From contig NC_087063.1 of NCBI RefSeq assembly GCF_963678635.1, forward strand, positions 70,825,617 to 70,889,616: a stretch of DNA of 64,000 bases. Reading direction: 5' to 3'. A program made the position numbers and the translations under genes. Each line of letters begins with the position of its first letter. The first letter of the stretch is position 1. The notes under the pieces are model-generated. The model had not been told where the DNA came from. It worked only from the letters and a program-made list of their open reading frames with translations, and ran no database searches. Positions 24,354 to 36,932 of this stretch are shown one piece after another. This DNA is from Symsagittifera roscoffensis. Lineage: Eukaryota; Xenacoelomorpha; Acoela; Convolutidae.

Positions 24354-24807
24354 ACAACATGTATGATAAACCCTTTCTCGAATGACGAATTGGACGTCAA
24401 CAGAAGGAACTGACCGACAGAGACTGAGATGCCTATAGATGATCAGAAATTACTTGTGTACTTAGGTACTGACAAATGGCTAGGAAAAACGAAATATCTA
24501 CTATTAAACAGCTTGAATGCTATATGTTAGCCTAATTGTTGTGATAAACTTATTAAAAAGTTTCGTTTGATATGTCGATAATGGTAGGCTTGTAAGAAGA
24601 ACCCCGGGTCCGTATTTTAGAGACAAGCTAGTCAAGCCGCGATTCTCCCCTTCTACGCGGACACCCCCGCAGGACTCCCCAACCGTGAAAAACCAGGTTT
24701 TCATCGCTTTCTTTTCTTTTTCGTTATTCGTTTATAAAATCCATTTTTCTACAGTCCAGTTTACATCTATTCTTTTTCTTGTTTTGCTTTTTTGTACCCA
24801 ATTTAGT

Positions 24808-25203
24808 GATTGTCCGTGCCGAAGTACAGGCCAAATTGGCTACCCAAGTTGAGCAGGAAACTGGTAATAGGAATCTCAAGGACTAAGTGCTGCAGCCCCA
24901 AAGATGTCGGAGCCACGGTTCACTCGTGCAGAGGTGCAAAGCTAGCCGACCTTGCCGCTACTGTCTCGTGCTTCCGTTCGCAGAAACTGAACTGTGTTAA
25001 CATAGTAGCCGGCTTTGATGATAAATCTTCTACGGTTTCAGATTTTGTTCATGATTGAAGATTTTTAATAAACTTCAAAAGCTTAACCCAAACGTGCTTT
25101 TTATCCTCAAAACCATCCTCTCTGCAATTAATCATTTTTTAAATAGAAAATTTGATGCTCTAAGAAATCTTTTTTTTGCCTCATAACTACATTTTACAAC
25201 TCA
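24808..25203 (+). pseudogene. SGNH esterase N-terminal fragment (copy 2)
   Basis: Duplicate of 11,985-12,380. Confidence 0.55.
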
Positions 25204-25327
25204 AGAATCCGAATAACTTTTACCCAATCTAAATTTTAATTTTAGTGCTAATATATTTTGTAAGGTAATAAAATTTTCAGTTTTTTGCTCGCTCAGCTTC
25301 CTTAAATATATTCACCATAAATTTACC

Positions 25328-27955
25328 TTTCTCGCTGCCAAATTGTGGCCGATCAAATGCAATGCCATATTTGCAAACGCCCCCTCCAAAAAAGAGCCCT
25401 ATGGTTTGTCATTTATATCTCATTTATATCGAAGCATATATCCATGTCTCATATAGCGGGGTACAGAGCAGCAATTTTTTTTACGATGGGTTCTCCTGCA
25501 TACAGTGCACCCATGAGAAGTTTTCAAAAAGGTTCAAATCCACCAACAGATCACCAAGCACAGATCCCATCACAACTCAAGAAAAAACATCACTGGCAAC
25601 ACCCGAAACAAACGTATTGCCAACGCAACTCAATCTAATCCATCGACCCCAGCAATCACTACAGTCCCCTCTGACCCCTTGAAACCATCGACCAAGAACG
25701 TGCAAACAAAATAACCGACATATAGAAAAGTTTCGGTAACTGGAAACTGCGCTTCATAGTTCTAAGCAAGAACAAGCCCGGTTTCCAATTCAAAGAATTA
25801 CTGAACCAGCAGCTATTGTCATTAGTAGAAGAAACACCAAATTCTAACTTCTCAATGTGAGCAGCAATGATTCTATCCCATCTGCTGCTCCCCAAAACTA
25901 AATCAGAAACAAACGGATACAATACCAAAACACTGAGCCGCAGCAAGGCCTATTTTATTGAAGCAAGGCCTACTGTTCACTGAAGAAAAAGCTCTCCAGC
26001 TTAGACATCCAAAACAGTAGAAAAGCGACGTAAACCAGGAAGTTAAACAATTCGAGAAACTAATGAGGACAGGTAAAGTATCAGCGGCCATTGTTTGCCA
26101 TTTAGACAAAAAAACAAGAAGAGTACTTCCCCTAAACGAAGTCATTGAAGGAAAAACAGTCCTTAGTATCCTGAAAAAAAAAACACCACCAAGCCACAAA
26201 ACAGCGAACACTAATTATTTAACTGAAGTAAGTGAAGACAATACCACCCTCTACACTCGATCAAATAAACGCTAAAACAGTTTGAAACTCAACCCTAAAA
26301 CGCACGGAAGCCACAGCTACCCTTTTGCAAAGCTACACTATACAATAGCAAGTAAAATTTTCCCTCATGAAAATCAACAGCGTACAACTCGTGTCGTCTG
26401 ATACCTCTGGACGAAAAATCCAGGGGTAAGACTCATTGGTATAGGCGAGGTTCTGAGACAAATAATTGGCAAAAAATCACGCAATGTATGAAATCAGACC
26501 TTAAAATTATCGGAAGAACGATTTTGAGAAACGAGAAACGGACGCCATACAACTTATTGACGCAGAAAATGCCTTCAACTCGCTCAAAAGAGAACTTGCT
26601 CTAACAAATACAGAAATTTTTTGTCCGGCACTACAACATGCGCCGGCAACCTATATGAACATCCCTCTAAATTATATGTCATTAGCACGGTTTTGACATT
26701 TACCGAAGGCGCAGCGCAAAATGATCCCCTCGCAAGGGCTTTGTACGGAATTGAAATAATACCACTGATCAAGCTTCTGCAAAAACCAAATATCACCAAA
26801 AGTGGTACGCAGATGGCGGAAGCGCTGCAAGTGACCTTAGGAGTCTCCGCGTTACACTGGACAACCTGGATGCGCACGGAAAGGCCTTCAGCTACAATGT
26901 GAAGCCTTCCAAGCGTTAACACATAGAAAAGAAAAACCGTCGGGAAAGCGCCATAGATGTATTCGAAGGCACAAATATTTCAAGGTAGACGGTTTTAGAG
27001 TCCTTGGATCGGTATTAAAAACACTATCAGCATGCAATAAATACATGGAAAGCGAAATTGAAAAGTCAGCTACCCTAACAAAAAAGCTTTCCAAAACAGC
27101 TAAAACATCACCACAAAATGCGTTCTCCTGCTCACAACGGGAGTTGAAATTAAATTAATTTTGTAAGAGATCAACTCCGGAAGCATTTAAAAAAATGAAT
27201 GATATTGAGAAAAATGTAAAACAATAGCTACCTCCTAGTATTACTGGTAAAACCATATAATCGATGAAGATCGCAGCTTTTTTGCACTACCACTAAGAAT
27301 GGGAGGATTAGTTCACCTCCGTAAACCGGATTTTTCCAGAAATCAGAGTCGTCACGATCCATTTGTGATCCATTAGGAAACAGTGAACCAGAAATAGCTG
27401 AAACGAAATACAGAAATACCTTTGCGACACTCCTGGACGAAGTATGCCATGAGGTTGAAATAGAGCCGAAATTTCAATCGTTGAAAAGCGGAAGCTTTCA
27501 CAACAAAACAACTACTGAAGACACGCTCGACTTGACATCAAAGCATATGAACTATGGGGAGGCCGATTATGTCGAACCTTTAAATTTTCAACCCCCATGC
27601 TGAATCATGCCCTTAAATTATAATCTGACGCCTAAAAATATCATGAAAGTGTCAAAACACTAAAGTACCAACAAGGAACTCTGGATGTGGGACTCAGCAG
27701 CTTTGTTCCACTAATTTGGCGTGTACCGCAGGTGCAGCACCAGGCTCTACAAAAACCGTCCAGAAACTAGCAGAGAAACTAAGCAAAAAACGGAAAGAAC
27801 CATACTCGGACAGAATAAACTTCATGAGAACAAAAATAAGTTCTGAACTTCTAAGGAGTGCAATCCTCTGCCTCAGGGGGCGCAAAAAAAACTTAAAAAA
27901 TACATCCATTTTAGACAATTCCATCTGTGCTCTAATCGAGGGGCGTAGATGTTAA
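25328..27955 (+). pseudogene. QGDPLA-type RT pseudogene (copy 2)
   Basis: Duplicate of 12,505-15,132, with base changes near 27,484 and 27,686. The tail block is at about 27,840-27,880. Confidence 0.7.
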
Positions 27956-28538
27956 TTGACAATTCTCTAGATGATTTAAAGTCGACTTGATTTCTTCATA
28001 AATTTTTGCCGATGTATTCATATAGCATAGTATGGCCCTATCCAACCTGTGCTTACGCACCTTTCAAATGTCCAATTCCGCGTATGTTCATGTTCATCAC
28101 ATATTTCAGTCAAATTCCTTGGATTTTCTAGATATGGAAGTGATAATGATAAAAAAAGATGACAAGTGTTGATGTCCTTACAATTAAAATCGATGCGTGT
28201 TACGTTTCTTCAATAAGTGTTGAAAACTGGAATCAATGTTCAAAAATTAATTGTGAAGCTTTTAGCATAACTAGTATGCATCATCAGACACTGAAAACAA
28301 AAAAAGATTATAAAAACGATCACAAAATTTTCAAATTTTTCAAATTTCTTCAATAAGAACATGCAACTCGACACGAGAACATATAATGAACAAGTGTTAC
28401 ATTTAAAAAATTTTGTCGAAAATTATTTTATCATTTATTGTTCCGAGTACACAAGCGGCGTTCACAACCTGTCTTGCCAGGGAGATTCTCTGCCTTAAAA
28501 AGCTGCCTGCTCTGGGTTCCTCAGTGCATATGCTTTAG

Positions 28539-28680
28539 CTTCTCAGAAAGTTTGCTCAAAAAAACTTCTTTGCTGGGGCTGGCCGTCAATTTAAATCTAC
28601 CCTCCTCGATTAGAGCACAGATAAAATTGTCTGTGATAGATATATATTTTTAAGTTTTTTGCACCCCCTGAGGCAGACGC
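28539..28680 (-). repeat. Inverted RT-tail piece (copy 2)
   Basis: Duplicate of 15,716-15,857. Confidence 0.75.
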
Positions 28681-28863
28681 TATTTCATATTAGATAAAAT
28701 TCACCTCAACAACGACGGTCTGAACAACGTCAAAAATCTAGTCAAAGAAAAAATTTTGTATTCGAAATACAAAAAAGAATTGAACGACTCAGGAAACACG
28801 AAAGTTGTCAACTGCGAAACAAAAAACTGCCACTGTAGCCATTTGTATCAACCAAGCCAATAG
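28681..28863 (+). pseudogene. SGNH esterase C-terminal block (copy 2)
   Basis: Duplicate of 15,858-16,040, with one base change near 28,854. Confidence 0.65.
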
Positions 28864-28893
28864 AACAATTAGTATTTTTTAGTGCTGATTTTC

Positions 28894-29036
28894 CAAAGGT
28901 ACCCTTAGGCACCACCGGTCATTCAATACTAAAACAAATTCCGAAATTTTTAGCAAAGGTACCCTTAGGTACCATCGGTGAGAACTTGTGTCCCTGTCCT
29001 ATTTCTTCCAAAGGTGCCCTTAGGCACCACCGGTTG
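28894..29036 (+). promoter_or_regulatory. Three hairpin repeats upstream of LINE ORF1 (copy 2)
   Basis: Duplicate of 16,071-16,213. Here the hairpins stand in front of the continuous LINE ORF1. Confidence 0.6.
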
Positions 29037-29055
29037 AAAAAAAAACACAACCATA

Positions 29056-29846
29056 ATGGCGGAAAAGACATGCAAAACTTGCAGAAGCAATATAAATGCT
29101 AAAGAGCAATCTTTTGATTGCATAACATGTGGATAAAAAATGCATCTGACAGCAAAGTGAACCAAACTTAGTAACAACGCATTGTCAGGTATAAAGGAAT
29201 TGGGCATGGACATACTTTTACTGTGTAACACGTGCGTTTCGGCAAATCAATAAGAAAAAATAAAGTCACTACTGGCAAAACCAGTCGCAGTAAAGGAGGA
29301 GAAACATGAAAAAATGGGTCTCGGAAATTAAAACATACTATCAAAACCAGCAAAATAACCAGAAATAAAACCAAATCAAAAGGAATCAAACTTAAACATA
29401 TCGGAAAAAAACAATAACAATAACCAGACATTAGAAATAAGGATAAGAGGAGTGAAAGAGAGCGATGACAAGGATCCTAGAAAGCGCCAAGAACACGAAT
29501 TCTGCGGAGTACAAAAAATCTTCACTCATATCGAGGTTGAATACAAATTCAACGACTTGATTAGACTAGAACAAAGAGGAAATTATCGTGACAAAACGAT
29601 ACTTCTTAAACTGCCAAATGTATGGCTGAATCGGTTGATCTTATCATCAGCACAAAAACTGAAAAACTATGCAGTATTCATAAGCAAAAAAATGCAGTAT
29701 TCATAAGCAAGGTACTAACAAACAAAGAAGCCGCGATAGAAAACGAATTTTTAAAGAAAAGAAGAGAACTTATAGATCAGGGACAAAATAAGAAAGACTT
29801 TAGTGTAAGGGATGCCAAGCTATACAAAAGAGATAGAAACCAATGA
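29056..29846 (+). pseudogene. LINE ORF1 (zinc finger + nucleic-acid-binding C-term)
   Basis: Starts at ATG 29,056. The N-terminus has Cys pairs CKTCR, CITCG and LLCNTC in a PHD-like spacing. In-frame TAA and TGA codons lie between the second and third pairs. The C-terminal half (29,452-29,846) contains NYRDKTILLKLPNVW, RLILSSAQKLKNYAV and a Lys-rich ENEFLKKRREL end. This is the usual LINE ORF1 layout of an RNA-recognition-like fold with a basic helix. A 22-base duplication around 29,670-29,710 shifts the frame in the middle of this region. The protein would coat the element RNA if intact. Confidence 0.75.
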
Positions 29847-29879
29847 ATAGTGATATCGCCTAAATCTGAAACAACAGAC

Positions 29880-32537
29880 AATAATTGACTATGACAAAAA
29901 ACTAATCTACTACTCTATAATGTCAGAAGCATCTTAGAATATTCTAGAAGAACTCTCTTCTCGAATGCCATCCAATCTAAAAACATCTACGATATCATTT
30001 GTCTAACAGAGACATGGTTAACTGAAAATGTGACGAAAGGAGCAATATTTCTTGACAAATTTAAGATCCATAGGAATGACAGGCAAAGCGTTATTGGCAA
30101 ATCAAAACACGGAGGTGTTATAATTGGGATAAAACACGAAATACCTCACTACTGCATACCCTCAATTTTCAATGACTGCCTAATAGTCAAGCTCTTGATC
30201 AAAAACCCCGTCATTATAGCTTGCATATATTGTGCCCCCAAAGGAAGCGAATACCGCTGGTCGCCAAAAACTCTAATGAATTTTCTATATATTATTAGGC
30301 AAAAACAAATAGCATTAAATGTAAGAAACGTGATGATTACTGGAGACATCAACTTCGCTCAAACGTACTGGCCGACCCTAATCTCCTCCGATGAAGACGA
30401 ACAGGCCTTTCTGGACGCTCTTGCAGAACTTAACTTCGAACAAATGATAACGGGGAAAAAAAGTACAACTAGACGTAATACTCTGCAACCACCCAGGTTT
30501 GTTAACTCTCGTGAAAATAGACAATAGACTCACATCCTTGTATAAAACGGATCATCCTCCTTACCACGCAAAACTCAACCTAATTTTAGAAAATGATTAC
30601 ATCAGAGAAAAAGAAGTAAATGAGCGCAATGGCTTCCAGGAATTCTCGTTTTCGAAAGCAAACTGGGACGAAATAAATCAATACATCAATGAAAACCCAT
30701 TTAACCCATACTGCTACAGCAATGTTGATCTAATGACTGAACTGTGTTACACTTGGCTACTTAACATAATCGAAAAGCACATTCCCAGGAAAACATAAAA
30801 TATAAGTTCTCTGGCACCTTGGGTAACATCTGAATCATCAAATCTCATCAAAATTATGGATACAATGCGCAGAAAATGTGAAAGAAACGTGACAGGATGT
30901 CAGTTACACAAACTGAAAACATTTGAAAAGCACCTCGAGTTAAACTTAAGCGAAGACCAAAGAGAATACGAAGAAAACTTATTTGTTGATGGTAACTCTC
31001 AAAATTGCAAAAATACTTTAAAAGTATTCGAAAAACAGATACAATCCCAGGTGAAGTCTACCTGGATGATCAAAGAGCTACATCAAATATCGATAAAGCC
31101 AATTTGTGTAATAAATACTTTCAGTCAGTTTTTAGCCACTCCCTCTATGTAGGCGAAAATAACCTTTCTCATGAATGTAAAATAGCGAATTTCCATTTTA
31201 CCGCAACGGAAATCGAAAAAGTCCTTGAAAACTTGAATATCAACAAAGCCAAAGAACCTGATAACCTAGAAAACATTCTTTTGAAAAATTTAGCTGTTCT
31301 ATATCTAAATCTCTGTATCTACTTTTTAACACAATTGCTAATAAATGTGTTTTTCCGTCAACATGGAAAACAAGCGAAATTGTTCCTATCTTCAAAGAGG
31401 GAGACAAACAACTTGTCTCAAACTACCGACCAATAAGTCTGCTAACAGTTATCTCAAAGGTGTAAAAAATTAAATTTTCGATAAAATGATTTCATCAGTA
31501 AAATTCAGCATCTCAAACTCACAACACGGCTTCCGACAAAAACGATCTACTGTTACAAAATTCATTGGGTATCTCCATGAGGTATATACTTACTATGATA
31601 ATATCGAAACAAATTACCTGGCTTGCCTCTGCCTAGATTTCCAAAGGCATTCGACAAAGTGAACCACGCAATGAGAATTGAAAAAATTAGAAGCTTTGGT
31701 TTCACAGGACAATGTTTAAAGCTACTAAAAATTTATCTAACAAATAGAAAACAAACCGTTCGCATTGGACAAGCATTATCCGAGCCATTACCAGCTTACA
31801 GTGGTGTGCCTCAGGGGTCAATTCTCGGACCTTTGATTTTAATTCTCTATATAAATGACCTACCAGATTGTGCAATCTCAGCAAGTTTTGGCTACGCAGA
31901 CGATTACAAAATTGTTTGCAACGACCAATTAACTTTAAATATCGATGCGAAAAGAATTTGGAACTGGTGTGTAAAGAATTATAAGGCAGTAAATGGGTCA
32001 AAATCAAAAATTTTCACTGTGAAAGGAAATGCAAAAGCTTAAGTAAATGGAACTGTTCTTGAAGAAACATCAGAAGTGAAAGATTTAGGTCTTAGAATTA
32101 CTAGCACATTAAGTTGGACTGAAAATGCTAAAAATAGATCTGCCAAAGTTCTGAAGGCATTATGCTCGGTGAAAAGAAACATCTCCAAAATAACAACAAA
32201 GGCCATCAAATTAAAATCATACAAATCATATGTTCCACCTATTGTAAGTTATGGCTCATCATTATGGAAACCCTCAAAAAGAGATCTCAAAATAATTGAA
32301 AGTGTACAAAAAAAAGCAATAGCATGGATATTGAGTCCAACTCAAGAATATAAAGATCGATTGATTTCCCTACATGTCTTTCCCCTGTCACTTTATCATG
32401 AACTACGCATTCCACTGCTACTGCCCAAAATCCTAAATGGAAAAACTGACCTGCAATGGAAAAAATTCATAAGTGTTAAGGAAAAAGGACAAACAAGATA
32501 TGCGAGTATAAAAAAATACAAAAGCAAGCACTTTTGA
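29880..32537 (+). pseudogene. LINE ORF2 (AP endonuclease + reverse transcriptase)
   Basis: The endonuclease is visible from about 29,905 (LLYNVRSI) through ICLTETWL (about 29,995) and IACIYCAP (about 30,218) to MITGDINFAQTYW near 30,335. These are the blocks of EEP/APE-type nucleases of LINEs. A linker follows, 30,500-31,440. The RT has a palm start near 31,640 (FPKAFDKVNHA), SGVPQGSILGPLILILYIND at 31,800-31,860 and FGYADDYKIV near 31,890. The thumb and tail run to 32,537 (VSYGSSLWKPS). Stops and frame changes occur at about 30,526, 30,798, 31,152, 31,436 and 32,040. The whole pattern is CR1/jockey-like. Confidence 0.85.
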
Positions 32538-32832
32538 ATGCAAAAATCAGAATCTGACTTTTCCTGAGAGCCTGCAATTCTACCAACGCCTTGAATGAAC
32601 ACTTTAAATTCGATGTCATGGAGCACGAAAACATAAAAGAACTAATAACAAATGATTTCTGGAGATATTTTAAAGAGAAATTCAACGAAAAGAATTGACT
32701 GCCGTGGAGAATTGACTGCCGATGCATGAACTGTAAAAAGATTAGAAAACTAGACTTTTAAAACTTTTGATTTGACAAAAACTGAAAGGGAGCTAACTTC
32801 CTTGGATTTATTTTTCCTAAATTCTTGTTTAT

Positions 32833-32873
<41 letters not shown>
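32833..32873 (+). repeat. (TTG)n microsatellite
   Basis: About 13-14 TTG units just past the LINE 3' end. It may derive from a LINE 3' tail. The copy in the second duplicate is one unit longer. Confidence 0.95.
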
Positions 32874-32879
32874 AATGTG

Positions 32880-33890
32880 AATTTTCAGTAGGATACTGAT
32901 GGGATGATATCCCCAAAGTTCTCAAAATTTTGTCCAGTTTTTTCGGCACATGTTGCAGTCACAAAAGAGGACCCATGTGCACTTGTTTTGTTCTGAGAAT
33001 TGATCGTCGAAAAACTTCCACATCATCTGTATCAATCTTCGCATCAATCATCTGTATCAATCTTGAGCTCTAGTATAAAAATTTCCCCAAAACCCAACCT
33101 TACTGGCCAAAAGTTTCAATTATTAACCCCCCTGTATTTATCTCCCTTTATCAATCTGATGCAAGTTGAAATCGAACTTGTTCGCAGGTGTGTTGTGATT
33201 GCTATTTCGTTCAAAACCGATAAACTTAGTACCGAAAACGTAAAAACTCAAACAAGAAATAATTATAAAAACAAAAAGGTGAACCCACCTAAATTCAAAG
33301 ACGACCAATGTCATGTTTTCGTAGAAAAAATGTCTGGTACCTGATTGTCGCGCGTTTTCCTCCCTCCTACTAACGTTCTTATGGGGTATTTTCCTTCCGC
33401 GTTACAAAAAATGTCTATTTCCGTTCCCGCCACGCGATACGACCAGGGTACCTATCTTAATTCGATCTTAAATTTGTATATCATCTCTGGGTATTTCACG
33501 CGTGTAAGATTATAAGGTAATTAAATCGACGATATCGATTGATTAGTTACTCTAATGTGTCCCCCCTTTTTAAAATTTACAACCACCAACCTTTAACCTA
33601 ACCAGCCCCCCTTCTAACCTCCCCCCTCTTTAGCCCCCCTCTTAAGCCGAAAATCCCTTAAGCGCCGGGTGCTAAACCTCTCGAGAGAAAACCGTAGACC
33701 TGTTTCCAGGCCTGCTTGTGTAAAAACTTCCTCAAAACAATGGGGTTCCGCTTATCCAATTTTACACTTATCTCCTATAATGTCATGTGGATTTTAACGA
33801 TACTCGTTTGATCAACTTGAGAACACCCCTGTCCTCCCTTGTTGCTCTGATTCCGTGCTGGTTGTTTCCCTGACTTGTCCTGCACCTGAT
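32880..33890. other. Non-coding stretch, no gene recognised
   Basis: C-rich pyrimidine runs (33,560-33,650, many CCCCCC tracts) and a CTCGAGAGAAAAC word near 33,680. A frame at 33,000-33,344 is open for 114 codons but does not resemble a known protein, and in the second copy it carries substitutions without a clear coding pattern. On the minus strand this would lie downstream of the LTR at 37,613, so it could be element leader sequence. Confidence 0.4.
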
Positions 33891-33894
33891 CACC

Positions 33895-34105
33895 AGCACC
33901 ACTTTCCCACTTGGCTGGTCACCTGTTCCAGTCAAGTCTCCTAATGGTCCAGCTAAGTCCCTGTGAACCACTTTCCCACTCGACTGGTCACCTGTTCCAG
34001 TCAAGTCTCCTAATGGTCCAGCTAAGTCCCTGTGAACCACTTTCCCACTCGACTGGTCACCTGTTCCAGTCATGTCTCCTAATGGTCCAGCTAAGTTGCA
34101 AGCTA
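33895..34105 (+). repeat. 69-bp minisatellite, three units
   Basis: Three direct copies of a 69-base unit containing CACCTGTTCCAGTC, TCTCCTAATGGTCCAGCTAAG and a TTTCCCACT block. Units one and two are almost identical and the third is cut short. Because 69 is divisible by three, both strands stay open through it. This explains the repetitive ORFs here, which are probably not genes. Confidence 0.9.
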
Positions 34106-34574
34106 TCTGAAAACCCTTCACAACGCCCCACACTCGGGCACCTTTTCAGATTGCTGAAATGATCGAAACGATCGGTCTTATAAAAAAACAGTATGGGTAT
34201 ACTATTTATTTAATATAAAGGTTTGATCCAACTAAATTGGTGTCAAAGTCACTGTCATTTTTTGTTTTATAGTTTTTGTTCCTTTTTCTGTTCTTTTTCG
34301 GTTTTTGTTTCACTTTTTGTCTTTTGCTCGTTTTTTCGTCCCCCTAGTTACCCCCCCTTACTCGGTTAGCTAAGCCTCGTTCGGAGAGCGTACCTGGAAG
34401 TTTTCTCGAGTTTTCTTAAAAAGCTATCACGGTAAAACCGGAAGGTTTACACGTTCCCGCTGAACCGTGCCACCGGTACTCTAGAATGGGCATGTAGCCC
34501 GGAGCTGCGTCAAGTGGGTTCGACTCCGTTGTTATGATGTCGTAAAAACACCCAGGAGCCCCATAAAAACACTA
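34106..34574. other. Possible LTR-adjacent leader, no gene
   Basis: Adjacent to the LTR boundary at 34,575. In the minus-strand sense the first bases after the LTR include TGGGGCTCCTGGG about 10 bases in, weakly like a tRNA primer-binding site. A GGTTCGACTCC word (B-box-like) lies near 34,528. No ORF is supported. Confidence 0.3.
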
Positions 34575-34709
34575 TGTAACAGTCGCCTACTTCGGTCACA
34601 TATGAGGTTAAGGAAAAATAGGCCCTATAACCATTGGCTCAAGAGTCAGGGACACTATCTCTTGTATTTTTCTACCTCGAACGGTCGGAGCCAATTCGGT
34701 TCGCTTGCG
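34575..34709 (-). repeat. LTR fragment (truncated by duplication)
   Basis: Starts TGTAACAGTCGCC like the two full LTRs at 37,613 and 48,235, and breaks after about 135 bases at the 3.03-kb duplication joint. Confidence 0.75.
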
Positions 34710-34714
34710 GTTCT

Positions 34715-35601
34715 AAAAAATTAGAAGCTTTGGTTTCACAGGACAATGTTTAAAGCTACTAAAAATTTATCTAACAAATAGAAAACAAACCGTTCGCATT
34801 GGACATGCATTATCCGAGCCATTACCAGCTTACAGTGGTGTGCTTCAGGGGTCAATTCTCGGACCTTTGATTTTAATTCTCTATATAAATGACCTACCAG
34901 ATTGTGCAATCTCAGCAAGTTTTGGCTACGCAGACGATTACAAAATTGTTTGCAACGACCAATTAACTTTAAATATCGATGCGAAAAGAATTTGGAACTG
35001 GTGTGTAAAGAATTATAAGGCAGTAAATGGGTCAAAATCAAAAATTTTCACTGTGAAAGGAAATGCAAAAGCTTAAGTAAATGGAACTGTTCTTGAAGAA
35101 ACATCAGAAGTGAAAGATTTAGGTCTTATAATTACTAGCACATTAAGTTGGACTGAAAATGCTAAAAATAGATCTGCCAAAGTTCTGAAGGCATTATGCT
35201 CGGTGAAAAGAATTATCTCCAAAATAACAACAAAGGCCATCAAATTAAAATCATACAAATCATATGTTCCACCTATTGTAAGTTATGGCTCATCATTATG
35301 GAAACCCTCAAAAAGAGATCTCAAAATAATTGAAAGTGTACAAAAAAAAGCAATAGCATGGATATTGAGTCCAACTCAAGAATATAAAGATCGATTGATT
35401 TCCCTACATGTCTTTCCCCTGTCACTTTATCATGAACTACGCATTCCACTGCTACTGCCCAAAATCCCAACTGGAAAAACTGACCTGCAAGGGAAAAAAT
35501 TCATAAGTGTTAAGGAAAATGGACAAACAAGATATGCGAGTATGAAAAAATACAAAAGCAAGCACTTTTCAATGCAAAAGTCAGAATCTGACTTTTCCTG
35601 A
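34715..35601 (+). pseudogene. LINE RT fragment (3.03-kb copy 2)
   Basis: Duplicate of the RT palm-to-tail part of the LINE ORF2. FGYADDYKIV lies near 34,924 and a VSYGSSLWKPS thumb block near 35,280. The fingers and endonuclease are absent. An in-frame TAA at about 35,074 is shared with copy 1, so it predates the duplication. Confidence 0.85.
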
Positions 35602-35866
35602 GAGCCTGCAATTCTACCAACGCCTTGAATGAACACTTCAAATTCGATGTCATGGAGCACGAAAACATAAAAGAACTAATAACAAATAATTTCTGGAGAT
35701 ATTTTAAAGAGAAATTCAACGAAAAGAATTGACTGCCGTGGAGAATTGACTGCCGATGCATGAACTGTAAAAAGATTAGAAAACTAGACTTTTAAAACTT
35801 TTGATTTGACAAAAACTGAAAGGGAGCTAACTTCCTTGGATTTATTTTTCCTAAATTCTTGTTTAT

Positions 35867-35910
<44 letters not shown>
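35867..35910 (+). repeat. (TTG)n microsatellite (copy 2)
   Basis: One repeat longer than the partner at 32,833, which accounts for three bases of the coordinate offset between the duplicates. Confidence 0.95.
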
Positions 35911-36932
35911 AATGTGAATTTTCAGTAGGATACTGATGGGATGATATCCCCAAAGTTCTCAAAATTTTGTCCAGTTTTTTCGGCACATGTTGCAGTCACA
36001 AAAGAGGACCCATGTGCACTTGTTTTGTTCTGAGAATTGATCGTCGAAAAACTTCCACATCATCTGTATCAATCTTCGCATCAATCATCTGTATCAATCT
36101 TGAGCACTAGTATAAAAATTTCCCCAAAACCCAACCTTACTGACCAAAAGTTTCAATTATTAACCCCCCTGTATTTATCTCCCTTTATCAATCTGATGCA
36201 AGTTGAAATCCAACTTGTTCGCAGGTGTGTTGTGATTGCTAATTCGTTCAAAACCGATAAACTTAGTACCGAAAACGTAAAAACTCAAACAAGAAATAAT
36301 TATAAAAACAGAAAGGTGAACCCATCTAAATTCAAAGATGACCAATGTCGTGCTTTCGTAGAAAAAATGTCTGGTACCTGATTGTCGCGCGTTTTCCTCC
36401 CTCCTACTAACGTTCTTATGGGGTATTTTCCTTCCGCGTTACAAAAAATGTCTATTTCCGTTCCCGCCACGCGATACGACCAGGGTGCCTATCTTAATTC
36501 AATCTTAAATTTGTATATCCTCTCTGGGTATTTCACGCGTGTAAGATTATAAGGTAAATAAATCGACGATATCGATTGATTAGTTACTCTAATGTGTCCC
36601 CCCTTTTTAAAATTTACAACCACCAACCTTTAACCTAACCAGCCCCCCTTCTAACCTCCCCCCTCTTTAGCCCCCTTCTTAAGCCGAAAAATCCCTTAAG
36701 CGCCGGGTGCTAAACCTCTCGAGAGAAAACCGTAGACCTGTTTCCAGGCCTGCTTGTGTAAAAACTTCCTCAAAACAATGGGGTTCCGCTTATCCAATTT
36801 TACACTTATCTCCTATAATGTCATGTGGATTTTAACGATACTCGTTTGATCAACTTGAGAACACCCCTGTCCTCCCTTGTTGCTCTGATTCCGTGCTGGT
36901 TGTTTCCCTGACTTGTCCTGCACCTGATCACC

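Larger units (their letters stand above)
16641..29463 (+). repeat. 12.82-kb tandem duplication, copy 2
   Basis: Direct copy of 3,817-16,640, one base shorter. Differences noted by eye include 4,789/17,612, 5,575/18,399, a T-run length change near 9,240/22,064, 10,246/23,069, 11,672/24,495, 14,661/27,484, 14,863/27,686 and 15,636/28,459. The right end continues without a break into the rest of the LINE at 29,464. Copy 2 is therefore joined to the ancestral right flank, and copy 1 to the ancestral left flank. Confidence 0.95.
28894..32790 (+). mobile_element. Nearly full-length CR1-like LINE, inactive
   Basis: The order is a hairpin-bearing 5' region, ORF1 with a zinc finger, ORF2 with AP endonuclease and RT, and a short AT-rich 3' end. 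All reading frames carry stops or frame changes. The 3' limit is set by the end of obvious AT-rich tail before a (TTG)n run and is approximate. From 31,681 on, the element is included in the 3.03-kb tandem duplication. Confidence 0.75.
31681..34709 (+). repeat. 3.03-kb tandem duplication, copy 1
   Basis: Runs from inside the LINE RT, through the LINE end, a (TTG)n run, a 1.7-kb non-coding region with a 69-bp minisatellite, into the first 135 bases of an LTR. It is repeated at 34,715-37,747 with differences at about one base per hundred by eye. The joint carries a 5-base filler (34,710-34,714). Confidence 0.95.

Noticed and set aside
33895-34105. CRISPR-like array
   Set aside because: Three direct 69-bp units without spacer variation, in eukaryotic retroelement DNA. 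It is a minisatellite.
33783-34162. Repetitive ORFs on both strands at the 69-bp minisatellite
   Set aside because: A repeat length divisible by three keeps all frames open. There is no evidence of selection or similarity to a known protein.
34500-34545. tRNA gene
   Set aside because: Only a B-box-like word is present. The arms do not pair and no A box lies at the right distance.
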